This document shows, piece by piece, positions 47,879-56,848 of a stretch of DNA of 64,000 nt. The stretch covers positions 558,001-622,000 of the forward strand of contig CM074136.1 in assembly GCA_037178625.1 (NCBI GenBank), read 5' to 3'. Position numbers and translations under genes: made by a program. Numbering within the stretch: position 1 is the first letter of the stretch; each line of letters begins with the position of its first letter. This stretch comes from Skeletonema tropicum. Its lineage: Eukaryota; Bacillariophyta; Thalassiosirophyceae; Thalassiosirales; Thalassiosiraceae. The notes beneath the pieces were generated by a model that had not been told where the DNA came from, did not search any database, and was given only the letters and a program-made list of their open reading frames with translations.

Positions 47879-48380
47879 GCCCCAACAACTAACAAACTTT
47901 TTCGAAGTTTTTTCTTGTCAATTTCAGGAACTCCGTGTACTGTGACGTTTGCACATTTGGGAGGTCAAGGAATTGCGTTCGTGAGGTCAGCCAACACAAA
48001 CAGTGAGTTCTCTTTTGGCGCTGTGCCGTACACGCCTGCCTGATACATGCTACCGTGTACGTTCATCGCCGGTGGGGTGTCTTCAAACTCCCTAGTTGCG
48101 TCTTTGACCTCTTCAAGGTCGGGTGGGGTATCGAAAACATCTTCGATGTTCCCGTCTTGCATCTAGGGGTGTGGGTTCGCATCGTAGATTTAAACCCACA
48201 CATGTTTGGCACCACACCCACAGTCTCTCTGTTGTTGTCTGGAAGGCTTGCATCGAACCACCTCGCTGCATCCCTTGAGTTGCAGGGAAGTCGGAGGCGA
48301 TGACGAGCAAGAACCTAGGTCCAGTGCTCGCACTTGACCGCCTGCATCTCTGCCTATCATTATTATGTCGACGATGAACG
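47879..48380. other. Intergenic region upstream of the ankyrin gene
   Basis: No repeat or gene is recognised. The last 30 bp (TATGTCGACGATGAACGATG) match the region just upstream of the ankyrin start at 1418 on the other strand, marking where the inverted duplication resumes. Confidence 0.45.
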
Positions 48381-49961
48381 ATGAACGACAACAGTGATAA
48401 CAAAGGATGGGACGGTACCGCCTTAGCCAAGAGGGAGTTGTTTGAGTTTTTTAAATCCGACTTGCTTTCAGAGGAAGGCCTACGTGAATTATTTGAGCGA
48501 CATGGATTGACACCAAATAATTCAAATAGTATTCTTATTAGTGGCGATGAAATCTTCCTTTGTGCATGCTGTAATGAAAGAGTGGAGGCGGGAATCATTC
48601 GTTGTCTCATTGAATATTTTCCTGATGCTGCCAGTGAAACTACTGATACTGGGAACACACCGCTCCACTACGCATGCTTGAACAAAAGTATGACGCGGGA
48701 GATAATTCAGCTCCTCGTTGATGCTGCTCCCGACACTCTTCGCAGTGTAAACAGTCAAGGTTACATGCCTTTACACTTCTTATGTGCTAACGAACGCACG
48801 AACGAAACAGCCATGATGAAATTATTAACGTTTCTTATCGAGAAGTTCCCTGAAGCAGTCAGACATGCTGATAATAATAAAGGCCGCCTCCCGATTCACA
48901 TTGCTGCGCAGAAACGATCTCCTGAGTTTTGCCGTGTGTTGATCGAAGCACATCCTGGATCCGAACGAATTACTAATTCCTTAGGAACGCTACCTCTCCA
49001 TTGTGCATGTCTTTGCGGCTCTGTTGCCGCAGTTCAATATTTGTACAAACTTTACCCCGATGCCATCAATCATGCTGCAGCAGAAGGATTTTATCCGATT
49101 CACGCTGCAATTAAAGGCATGTCCATGCGAGGAAACCCAGAAACTGCCATTGAAATCGTGCAACACTTGTTGGATTGCGATCCCAATGTGAAATTTCAGA
49201 AGTGTCGAGGGAAATCTCTATTTCATTATGCTTGCCAACGGGAGTATGATGATTCAAATATCGATGCTGCTCTTGAAATCATCAAGGTAATTTATGATGC
49301 ACACCCAGAAGCTATTGAAGACAATAGTATTGCGGCCAATAACCAACGCTATCATCAACGAGTGCAATCATTCATCAGAAGCGAGTTAGTCTATGCTCGT
49401 CAAGCCAAAGATCAAAGCGACATTACAACACCTGATGACAATGGACGTCTTCCTTTGCACACAGCACTTCAGAACAGCGTCAGACTTGGCTCAATCAAAT
49501 TATTGGCAAAAGGCAATCCATCGGCAATACGAACTCTAGAGAACAACTTCGCGCTTCCGTTGCACATAGCATGTGAGCACCACGATTTTGCTAGCGTTGT
49601 TGAGTACTTGCTCGACCTCGATAGGAGAACTCTTCGAGCCGTGGATATTGACAACAATACAGCCCTCCATTACGCATGCCGCAGTGCAAAGTATGATACA
49701 ATAGCGCTTCTTCTTGATAAGTATGATGCCGCACCCGTATCGAAACGGAATGCTAACGGGAAGATTCCCATCGATCTTCTCTGGGAAAGCAATGCTGTGG
49801 GAGATAGGGAAAGCGTTGCTTACACAGAGAGTATCTTTCGTCTTCTGAAAGCTTACCCCGAGACTGTGGTGTTGAATTGCAGTGATGAGATGAATCAACA
49901 TGGTACAGGAGATAATTGTTCAGCTCAGAACGTGAAGAAGAGGAAGTTGGGTGCAGGATGA
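48381..49961 (+). CDS. Ankyrin-repeat protein (526 aa), intact
   Basis: Starts MNDNSDNKGWDGTALAKREL with the family leader EEGLRELFERHGLTPN at about 31-46. Ankyrin units follow from residue 93 (TPLHYACLNKSMTREIIQLL, MPLHFLCANERTNE, LPIHIAAQKRSPEFC, LPLHCACLCGSVAAVQYLY, YPIHAAIKG, SLFHYACQREYDDSNIDAAL, LPLHTALQNS, LPLHIACEHHDFASVVEYLL, TALHYACRSAKYDTIALLL), then IPIDLLWESNAVGDRESVAY and a C-terminal KKRKLGAG that could act as a nuclear-localisation signal. It is the closest relative of the broken gene at 1-1418. A scaffold role follows from the repeats; the partner is unknown. Confidence 0.9.
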   Translation: MNDNSDNKGWDGTALAKRELFEFFKSDLLSEEGLRELFERHGLTPNNSNSILISGDEIFLCACCNERVEAGIIRCLIEYFPDAASETTDTGNTPLHYACLNKSMTREIIQLLVDAAPDTLRSVNSQGYMPLHFLCANERTNETAMMKLLTFLIEKFPEAVRHADNNKGRLPIHIAAQKRSPEFCRVLIEAHPGSERITNSLGTLPLHCACLCGSVAAVQYLYKLYPDAINHAAAEGFYPIHAAIKGMSMRGNPETAIEIVQHLLDCDPNVKFQKCRGKSLFHYACQREYDDSNIDAALEIIKVIYDAHPEAIEDNSIAANNQRYHQRVQSFIRSELVYARQAKDQSDITTPDDNGRLPLHTALQNSVRLGSIKLLAKGNPSAIRTLENNFALPLHIACEHHDFASVVEYLLDLDRRTLRAVDIDNNTALHYACRSAKYDTIALLLDKYDAAPVSKRNANGKIPIDLLWESNAVGDRESVAYTESIFRLLKAYPETVVLNCSDEMNQHGTGDNCSAQNVKKRKLGAG

Positions 49962-50761
49962 TGAATAAATTCAAAGTTAATTGATCAGATTAGATGATGG
50001 GTTGCTAGTAGAGGAGTAGATGTACCTTAGATGCAGCAGAGACAATCACAGTAAATAATTACATTTTTGACGCTTGAAAGCTGGCTGACGAGCAAATGAC
50101 ACGATGAGATCACGTACCATGATTTTATCTTTGTTTTCGTTGCAAGTTGCTTTGTAGCGTATAAAGTGGGCATACCTCTGTACAACATACATATGCATCC
50201 GCACACACAATTACTATCTAGAGCATGACTTGCATCGACTATGACACATACAAATTACTCTGCTTGTGCCAATTTGAGTTGTGTGTCGTGTGACAGTGGA
50301 GAAGGTTGCACAATTTGAAACAAACGAATACGTAATATGAGAGCTAGAAAGCATTACTGTTCAACTCTCTATGCGGCAAATGACATATAAGATTTGAGAT
50401 TCAACAACAATTCAGTTCTGCTGCACAGTAGAAGATTGGAGAGGATTGTAACTTATCAAACAGAGTTGTCACACATGAAAGAGAGTTACAACCGTACTAT
50501 CCATACCAATAGTTTAGCTCCTGCCTGGATGCATTCAAGACTGCACCCTTGGATTGAAGCCAATCTCGTAGCAGGGTGGCAAGACTTCGATTAGATGATG
50601 AGAAATATTTATCGGAGAAGAATAACAATAGTAGTCTGCATCCTATAGCTGTGATGCAGCTGCTATATATCAGAGCCATCCAGAGCACGCGAACTTTCCT
50701 CCTTTTCTCCTTCTTTTTCGCCCCAAAATCGACGAAGGAAACAGCCGAAAAAAATGCCCAC
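49962..50761. other. Intergenic, holds only a VPS26-start fragment
   Basis: Apart from the fragment at 50075-50150 and the 8-bp target duplication at 50754-50761, no gene or repeat is recognised. Confidence 0.4.
50075..50150 (-). pseudogene. Third copy of the VPS26 start segment
   Basis: The complement reads AACGAAAACAAAGATAAAAT, then CATGGTACGTGATCTCATCG and CAGCCAGCTTTCAAGCGTCA, matching 2167-2250 around the VPS26 ATG and donor site. It is about 75 bp long and lies on the 3' side of the ankyrin gene. Confidence 0.7.
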
Positions 50762-51315
50762 TAGGTATCGGCAAAAATCCGAATCGGATTTCTTGCCTTT
50801 TTGGCCATTTCCGGATTTGAAAAATCCGGTAAATCCGGATTTTATCTGATGCAGTAGAAGCTAGTAGAAATCCATCTCACGCCTCTGCAGTTGCCCGAAA
50901 CAGATAGATCAGTGAATTATCAACATTACAGCTACTCCCCTCCCTTCAATTTCCCCATATTTAAGGACCGTAGTCATTCACATTGCGTGAGACGTGTTTC
51001 GAGTGTGCGTGCTCTCAAGTGCCAATTCTTATATGGTGTCAACAATCATCTTGACTGGCTGAATACACGTTCAACAGAAGCACTCGACGTCTGCACTAGA
51101 ACGACAAGGCGCACCGCATTAGAAAAGAAAGTAAACTTGTGGTGGTAGGTCTTTCACCACGCCGTGTCTGCCAGAGATGCGGAAGTTGGTGTGAAGTTTG
51201 CGGTGGTGTGCGGTACTGGAACTAGTACTACTCACGCGTAATGACTACGTAGGGAGTCATTCCGGATTTTTTCCGGATTTATGGGGTTTGGGACCCGGAT
51301 TTTTGCCGACCCCTA
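50762..51315. mobile_element. Non-autonomous hAT-type element (554 bp)
   Basis: The ends are inverted repeats: left TAGGTATCGGCAAAAATCCG, right complement TAGGGGTCGGCAAAAATCCG (18 of 20 alike). Both sides are flanked by the same 8 bp, ATGCCCAC (50754-50761 and 51316-51323). An 8-bp duplication with a TAGGGGTCGGC-like end is typical of the hAT superfamily. Subterminal repeats of TCCGGATTT-type are present near both ends. No transposase is encoded, so mobility would depend on an enzyme elsewhere. Confidence 0.92.
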
Positions 51316-51323
51316 ATGCCCAC

Positions 51324-51944
51324 ACACCACACCCTACAACATAAGCCCCGTTCCCCCAATCCTTCTCTCGCACAAAACTTTTCTACGTACGTAGGACAAT
51401 TCCTACAGTAGCTACTCCTACCCAATTCCGGCGGGAACATGCTTTTTCTTCTGTCACAACAGACAAAGCTCACAAAATACTAACTGTACTCTTGCTATTT
51501 TGGCAACGCTGATAGGGAGAGCTTCATCGACAACAATAAGTTAGGCAAGACTCATTCTAACCCAGAATTTCGCGTAGAATTCGGTTATCCACTCGTAAGA
51601 GGTCGAAATTCAACGTGGGAGTCAGTATTCGGCTCCACATTACACACCTAATAAATTAACTAGGGCAACATTTGAGGTACCTTTTCCTGGCCGAATTTTC
51701 TACCACCGAGTTCAACATAGGATCTTCATATGCATAGATGCAATTAGGCTTCATCAAACTGCCTTCTCCACCCCAACGTAGCCAAGCTATGGCAGAAAAT
51801 CACTTTCGCTAGTTATTTTGATCATTTTATTAGTAGTTTGCTAATTTAGACGGATTTTTTTGTTAGCGCGCAAAGCACGAAAAAATCGTTCTGTGTGACA
51901 CTATAAAGGTCTGCACTAGTGTGAGTTGCGCGGCGTCGTTTTCG
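51324..51944. other. Intergenic, no gene seen
   Basis: No convincing open frame, repeat or element end was found. Confidence 0.35.
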
Positions 51945-52060
51945 AACCCCGTCCGTGCGGGACACAAACAAGTGATTTTATGTCTTCACGAGCGCTTGGC
52001 GCGAGTGAAGACATAAGGTCACGAGTTTTGTGTCGCGGGCGACGGTGTGAGAAACGATCA
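51945..52060. repeat. Strong hairpin
   Basis: GACACAAA, GTGA, TTATGTCTTCAC and GCGC on the left pair with GCGCG, GTGAAGACATAA, TCAC and TTTGTGTC on the right across a loop at about 51994-52000. The long interrupted stem (about 51961-52034) could form in DNA or RNA. It does not match a tRNA or any small RNA I know. Confidence 0.6.
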
Positions 52061-52425
52061 GCGCAATGAACACGAGTGCCCGACCTGACTGTGTCGTGAC
52101 TCGGGCCGAGCGCAAAAAAGATCGGACAAACACACACTGCTCAAAAGGCGGCCACAAACGATGAACCAAGACTTAACTCAGCGCACTTGCGCCTGACGAA
52201 TTACCCCAACACTCGTGTATCGCTACGCTCTCCACTCGTGCTGTGATAATCATACCTGCGTGAGGACAATAGTGTTATCAATAAGCGCAATTTTTTACTT
52301 GCTGCCAGTGTCTCCTACCGTGAGTGTCGTGAAGAGTGAGTGGACGTTTTTTGAGCAGTGTGTGTCCGATTTTTCTTTTTTGTGTCCGGCCCCGTTGCGA
52401 CACAAGGCCGATCGCACGGGGCTTC
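52060..52425. repeat. Imperfect inverted repeat pair
   Basis: 52081-52155 (AAAAAAGATCGGACAAACAC, ACACTGCTCAAAAGG) recurs in opposite orientation at 52341-52425 (TTTTGAGCAGTGTGTGTCCG, then a T-rich run). Arms are about 75-85 bp. Together with the hairpin to the left this marks a fold-back region just upstream of an ankyrin gene. Confidence 0.6.
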
Positions 52426-52643
52426 TAGGATCTTCAGACACCTGTCTGAGTCACTTGGAGGACTCAGCACAATATCTATATGCAGAGTCCCTCTGAAGAG
52501 GACTCCCAGATATGACAGAAGACCTTATGTCTTATGTAGGGTGTTAGTTGACACACAACCACACACCCACACCAGCAGCAGTAGACACCCAACACCCAGC
52601 TAATGCTGTTGCTGTTCTGTTGCCATTGAAGTAGTAAATAATC

Positions 52644-54203
52644 ATGAGCGAGAGTGACGATGAGAATAATCAATCAGCCGAATCGCTGTTAAAAATATTG
52701 GGTATTTATTGCTCATTGGACTCGCTTTCAGAAGAAGACCTGCGCGGATTAATTGAGCATGTGTTGACATCAATAAATAGTCATGATGTGGACGATTACA
52801 CATTCTTCCTCAAGGCATGCATCAATGAAAGTGTTACAGAGGGAATAATTCGATGTCTCATCGAATATTTTCCCGATGCTGCCAGTGCAACTACTGATAC
52901 TGGGGCAACACCGCTCCATTACGCATGCTTCAACAAAAGCGCGACACGGGGGATAATTGAACTCCTAATCGATGCAGCACCCGACTCTGTTGGCAGTGTC
53001 ACCAATCTCGGTATGATGCCTCTACACTACTTATGTGCTAACAAAGAGGCGAGTGAAGCAACTTTAATTGAAATATTGAAGTTTCTTATAGAGAAGTGCC
53101 CTGCAGCAGTCCAACATGCTGATAATTATGAGCTGCCAATTCACGTGGCAAGTACGACAAAATCTCCTGAGTTTTGCCAGGTGTTAATTGATGCGTATCC
53201 TGGATCCGAGCGAATAGCCAGTGACGAGGATGATCTTCCTCTCCATATTGCATGTCGTTGCAACGCCTTTGCCACGGTAGAGTATTTGTACAAACTTTAC
53301 CCCGATGCCGTTAATCATGCATCAACAGAAGGATTTTCAATTCACTGTGCAATTGAGAGTTTATTCCACAGAAGCAATCAAATGGTAGTTGTAGAAATTG
53401 TGCACTTCCTGCTGGATTGCGATCCCAATGTTAAGCTGCAGAAGTTTGAAGGAGAGTCTCTGCTTCATTATGCTTGTAAGCTGGATTATTATGATTCAAA
53501 CATCGATGCTGGTATTGAAGTTATCAAGGTAATTTACGATGCACATCCAGAAGCAATCGAAGAAAATAGATTTGTGTCTGATATCCAACGCTATCATCAA
53601 CGAGTGCAATCATTCGTCAGAAGCGAGTTAGTCTATGCTCATCAAGCCAAAGATCTCCGTCTGATGATGACACCTGATGACTATGGACAACTTCCACTGC
53701 ACACAGCACTTCAAAATAATGTTAGGCTTGGCTCAATCAAATTATTGGTAAAAGGCAATCCATCGGCGATACGAACTCTAGAGAACAACTTTGCGCTTCC
53801 GTTGCATATTGCTTGTGAGCACCACGATTCTGCTAGCGTTGTTGAGTACTTGCTCGACCTCGATAGGAGAACTCTTCGAGCCGTGGATATTGACAACAAC
53901 ACCGCTCTTCACTATGCTTGCCGCGGTGCAAAGTATGATACAATAGCGCTTCTTCTTGATAAGTATGATGCCGCATCCGTATCGAAACGGAATGCTAACG
54001 GGAAGATTCCTATCGATCTTCTCTGGGAAAGCAATGCTGTGGGAGATAGGGAAAGCGTTGATTACACGGAGAGTGTCTTTCGTCTTCTGAAAGCTTACCC
54101 CGAGACTGTGGTGTTGAATTGCAGTGATGAGATGAATCAACATGGTACACGAGATGATTGGTCAGCTCAGAACGGGAAGAAGAGGAAGTTGGGTGCAGCA
54201 TGA
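52644..54203 (+). CDS. Ankyrin-repeat protein (519 aa), apparent chimera
   Basis: Starts MSESDDENNQSAESLLKIL. Leader and first units are distinct (SEEDLRGLIEHVLTSINS); ankyrin units follow (TPLHYACFNKSATRGIIELL, MPLHYLCANKEASEATLIEI, LPLHIACRCNAFATVEYLYK, SLLHYACKLDYYDSNIDAGI, LPLHTALQNN, LPLHIACEHH, TALHYACRG) and the tail NGKKRKLGAA. The middle (KLQKFEGESLLHYAC, EENRFVSDIQRYHQ, LMMTPDD) is like the gene at 43862, while from EYLLDLDRRTL to the stop it is nearly the same as the gene at 48381, pointing to conversion or unequal crossing-over. Confidence 0.9.
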   Translation: MSESDDENNQSAESLLKILGIYCSLDSLSEEDLRGLIEHVLTSINSHDVDDYTFFLKACINESVTEGIIRCLIEYFPDAASATTDTGATPLHYACFNKSATRGIIELLIDAAPDSVGSVTNLGMMPLHYLCANKEASEATLIEILKFLIEKCPAAVQHADNYELPIHVASTTKSPEFCQVLIDAYPGSERIASDEDDLPLHIACRCNAFATVEYLYKLYPDAVNHASTEGFSIHCAIESLFHRSNQMVVVEIVHFLLDCDPNVKLQKFEGESLLHYACKLDYYDSNIDAGIEVIKVIYDAHPEAIEENRFVSDIQRYHQRVQSFVRSELVYAHQAKDLRLMMTPDDYGQLPLHTALQNNVRLGSIKLLVKGNPSAIRTLENNFALPLHIACEHHDSASVVEYLLDLDRRTLRAVDIDNNTALHYACRGAKYDTIALLLDKYDAASVSKRNANGKIPIDLLWESNAVGDRESVDYTESVFRLLKAYPETVVLNCSDEMNQHGTRDDWSAQNGKKRKLGAA

Positions 54204-54552
54204 GATGGTTTGCAAGTAGATGTAGCAGTAGCAGAGGCAAGGACAAGTAAGAATTATCACACTGGTACATGATTTTGTAAAGTATTGTACTTGCGCGAAC
54301 TCATCACGATCCTCATCCAAACTCGACCACCAGAAATCCATTTCCTAATTCGATGCCATTCACTTACATCGACTAACCCGTATCCAGCAGATAGACCCCA
54401 AGGGCGTCTTCGGGAACAGTCTCGTAAGTTCTCCTTTCTCACCGACCCTCGTGTCTCTCTCTAGAGAAAAAGAGAGAGAGAGCGCAGCTAGTATGTAATT
54501 GCATTTGACAGTTGTTTGCAACCTAAGAGTCTGGAGGTACATAGCAGAATTG

Positions 54553-55439
54553 GAATTTATCCGATTCACTCTGCCATCATGAACCTTCGTATCAACAAAT
54601 TTAGTAACACAAACAATCCGCATGACGCTTTGAAAACTGTGCGCTACCTTCTGGATCGTAATCCGAATGTGAAACTGCAGACGTTTGATGGAAAGTCTCT
54701 GCTTCATTCTGCTTGTTTGGAGCCTCCTGAGGAGCACTATGATTATGATTCAAACATCGATGCTGCTCTTGAAGCCATCAAGGTAATTTATGATGCGCAC
54801 CCAGAAGCTATTGAAGACAATGAATTTGCGCAAAACATTCAACACTGGCATCCACAAGTCCAAGTATTTCTCTACACTTAGCTAGTATTTGCTCGTCAAG
54901 CACAAGATCACCGTGTGATAACAACACCAGATGAAAATGGACGACTCCCGCTACATACAGCACTGCAAAATAATGTGAGACTTGGCTCGATCAAGTTATT
55001 GGTAAAAGGCAATCCATCGGCGATACGAACTCCAGACAACAATGTCGCCTTGCCATTGCATATCGCTTGTGAGCACCACGACTCTGTGAGCGTTGTTCAG
55101 TACTTGATTGGGCTTGACAAATCTACTCTTGACGTCGTGGGTGAGAAGGGTAACACAGATCTCCATTATGCATGTCGTGGAGCGAATTATGACACAATAG
55201 CGATGCTTCTAGAAGATTATGATGCTGTATCAGTTTCAAAGCGGAATGTTCACAACAAGCTTCCCATCGATGTTCTTTGGGAAAGCAATGCAGTTGAAGA
55301 TAGGGAGAATACGGAATACGCAGAGAGTGTCTTTCGTCTTTTCAGAGAATACCCCGAGATGGTTATGACCAGCAATGTGAATCATATGCTGACAGGGCAA
55401 GTCAAGTTGAGTGTCTATTGTCAAGATGGAAAGAAGTGA
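54553..55439 (+). pseudogene. Ankyrin gene lacking its 5' half, with an in-frame stop
   Basis: Homology begins at GIYPIHSAI; the leader and first units are absent. At about 54879-54881 a TAG replaces the GAG of the family motif RSELVYAR, and the same frame then continues LVFARQAQDH to a stop after CQDGKK. A second change (AGA to TGA) at 55437-55439 removes the basic tail that would read KRKWGEV. Its closest relative is the gene at 43862, with which it shares the 3' flank. Confidence 0.85.
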
Positions 55440-55561
55440 AAGTGGGGTGAAGTATGATAAGAGAATAAATTGTTTTTTTTTAGCAGTAGAGTAGACAAAT
55501 GAATGCAGCACTCTTTGTCATAGTGGAATGTAGGCGAGGCGCTTGAGTGTTGGAATGCTGC

Positions 55562-55983
55562 AGTGCCGTAGGAAACAGTCGTGTCATTGAGCATTACATG
55601 CAACACTTCCGTCGCCTTTGCAGGTCCATCGTCGCATTCCAAAGCAATTCTTCCTCACACCTCTCCGCTATGTGGCAACTTGGCCCAGCCTTCTCATCGA
55701 GACAGCCGCTTGCTTGTGATGGACGTCCCGGAACAGCAAATGATCCTTCTCCTTGCCCTTAGCTTGCCACGATGCCGTTCAAGAAAGTCATCAACCTTGG
55801 ACCTGCTGGAACCGCCAGCTCCTCACTTATCGTGAATGACCGCAGCCTCTGCTACATTGATATTTTCGATGTGAGATTAAGGAATGGGGACGATGGTCCT
55901 ACTCTTGAAAGCTCACTACAAATTGTCCATGCTTTGAAGCTGAAGCCTGGCTCGAAGTCGAAGCTTGATGATAGGTCATCTAT
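55562..55983 (+). pseudogene. Duplicated gene fragment (copy B), interrupted by a small element
   Basis: Partner of 45588-46010. The reading MPFKKVINLGPAGTASS, SLIVNDRSLCYIDIFDVRLR, LESSLQIVHALKLKPGSKSK is open here from 55772 and better kept than in copy A. It is cut by the element at 55984-56485, after which homology to copy A resumes (AGTTGTCGTCAACTTCGTTG). Family not recognised. Confidence 0.55.
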
Positions 55984-56485
55984 CTACTGGCGGGAAAAAA
56001 ATTTCACCAAGGAAAAAATGGCACCAACTCGAATCTCCACACAAAACACTAACAAAACACAACACATCGATTCTACACCCATCCAATGCTGGTTCTGCGC
56101 GTCCATATTGCCCTCCCAACCCACTCCCCGCCCATAATATGATAGTAGAGACTCATGCCTTTCGATAGAACCACTGGTCAACGTTATATGTAGTATATTC
56201 GCATAGCAGCAGCAGCACAGGCATGAAGATATGCCGTAGGCATGCGTCATTCTAGCTCGAAAGAGCAGGTATTGGTCCCAAATTCGTCGATAGGTGCTCT
56301 TTCTCGACGAATTCTAATCTCTTCTGCATCAGATAATGTATATATATTGTTTGGGATTCTATGCTTAGGCTGTTCTATGTATTTTTGTCGAGTATTTTGG
56401 CCAAATTCATGACTTTGTTCATTTTGTTAGTGTTTTGTGTGATGTTTTGAGACAGGCACCGGTGCCATTTTTTTCCCGCCAGTAG
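55984..56485. mobile_element. 502-bp MITE with 4-bp target duplication
   Basis: Ends are CTACTGGCGGGAAAAAAAT on the left and the complement on the right, flanked by CTAT at 55980-55983 and 56486-56489. The paralogous block near 45995-46005 passes through the site without the element, so the insertion happened after the ankyrin block was duplicated. No coding capacity. Confidence 0.85.
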
Positions 56486-56489
56486 CTAT

Positions 56490-56848
56490 AAGTTGTCGTC
56501 AACTTCGTTGTAACAATGGAAATTAAGCCTCCATATGATTCGCTTTTGAGTAGCTCTGAGGTAGCTCTGATGAATAAAAAAGTACTCAGTCAAGGGTCAT
56601 GGGATGGGTTGTAAGTACATATATATTGAGACAGTGGTGCAATACATAACAACATCTCCGCAGAAGTACCGCACGGTACTTGACATGTGTCTATTTTTTG
56701 TTTGAACGGCAAACAGCAAATTTTTTACCCAAAGATCAAAGATTCTTCAAGCAAGGATTCTTCTTCAGAGTGACAGTGTACATATGTAGCTAAATAATGA
56801 TGCAATACAGCAATAGAGATCGGCAGCTTCACTCTCGACTGCATCATC
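56490..56848. other. Intergenic, upstream of the membrane-protein gene
   Basis: The first about 35 bp continue the duplicated block (CAACTTCGTTGTAACAATGG). The rest is AT-rich without gene or element ends. Confidence 0.4.

Noticed and set aside
47328..47945. 205-codon open frame over the minisatellite
   Set aside because: Open in several frames at once because of the 24-bp unit; no start context or homologue supports it.
51935..51960. TTTTCGAACCCCGTC as a tRNA T-loop
   Set aside because: No matching acceptor stem, anticodon arm or D-loop could be placed around it.
5563..56485. Common origin of the 502-bp element and the 2.6-kb element from the shared CTACTGGCG string
   Set aside because: The string lies in opposite orientation relative to the ends and similarity stops after nine bases.
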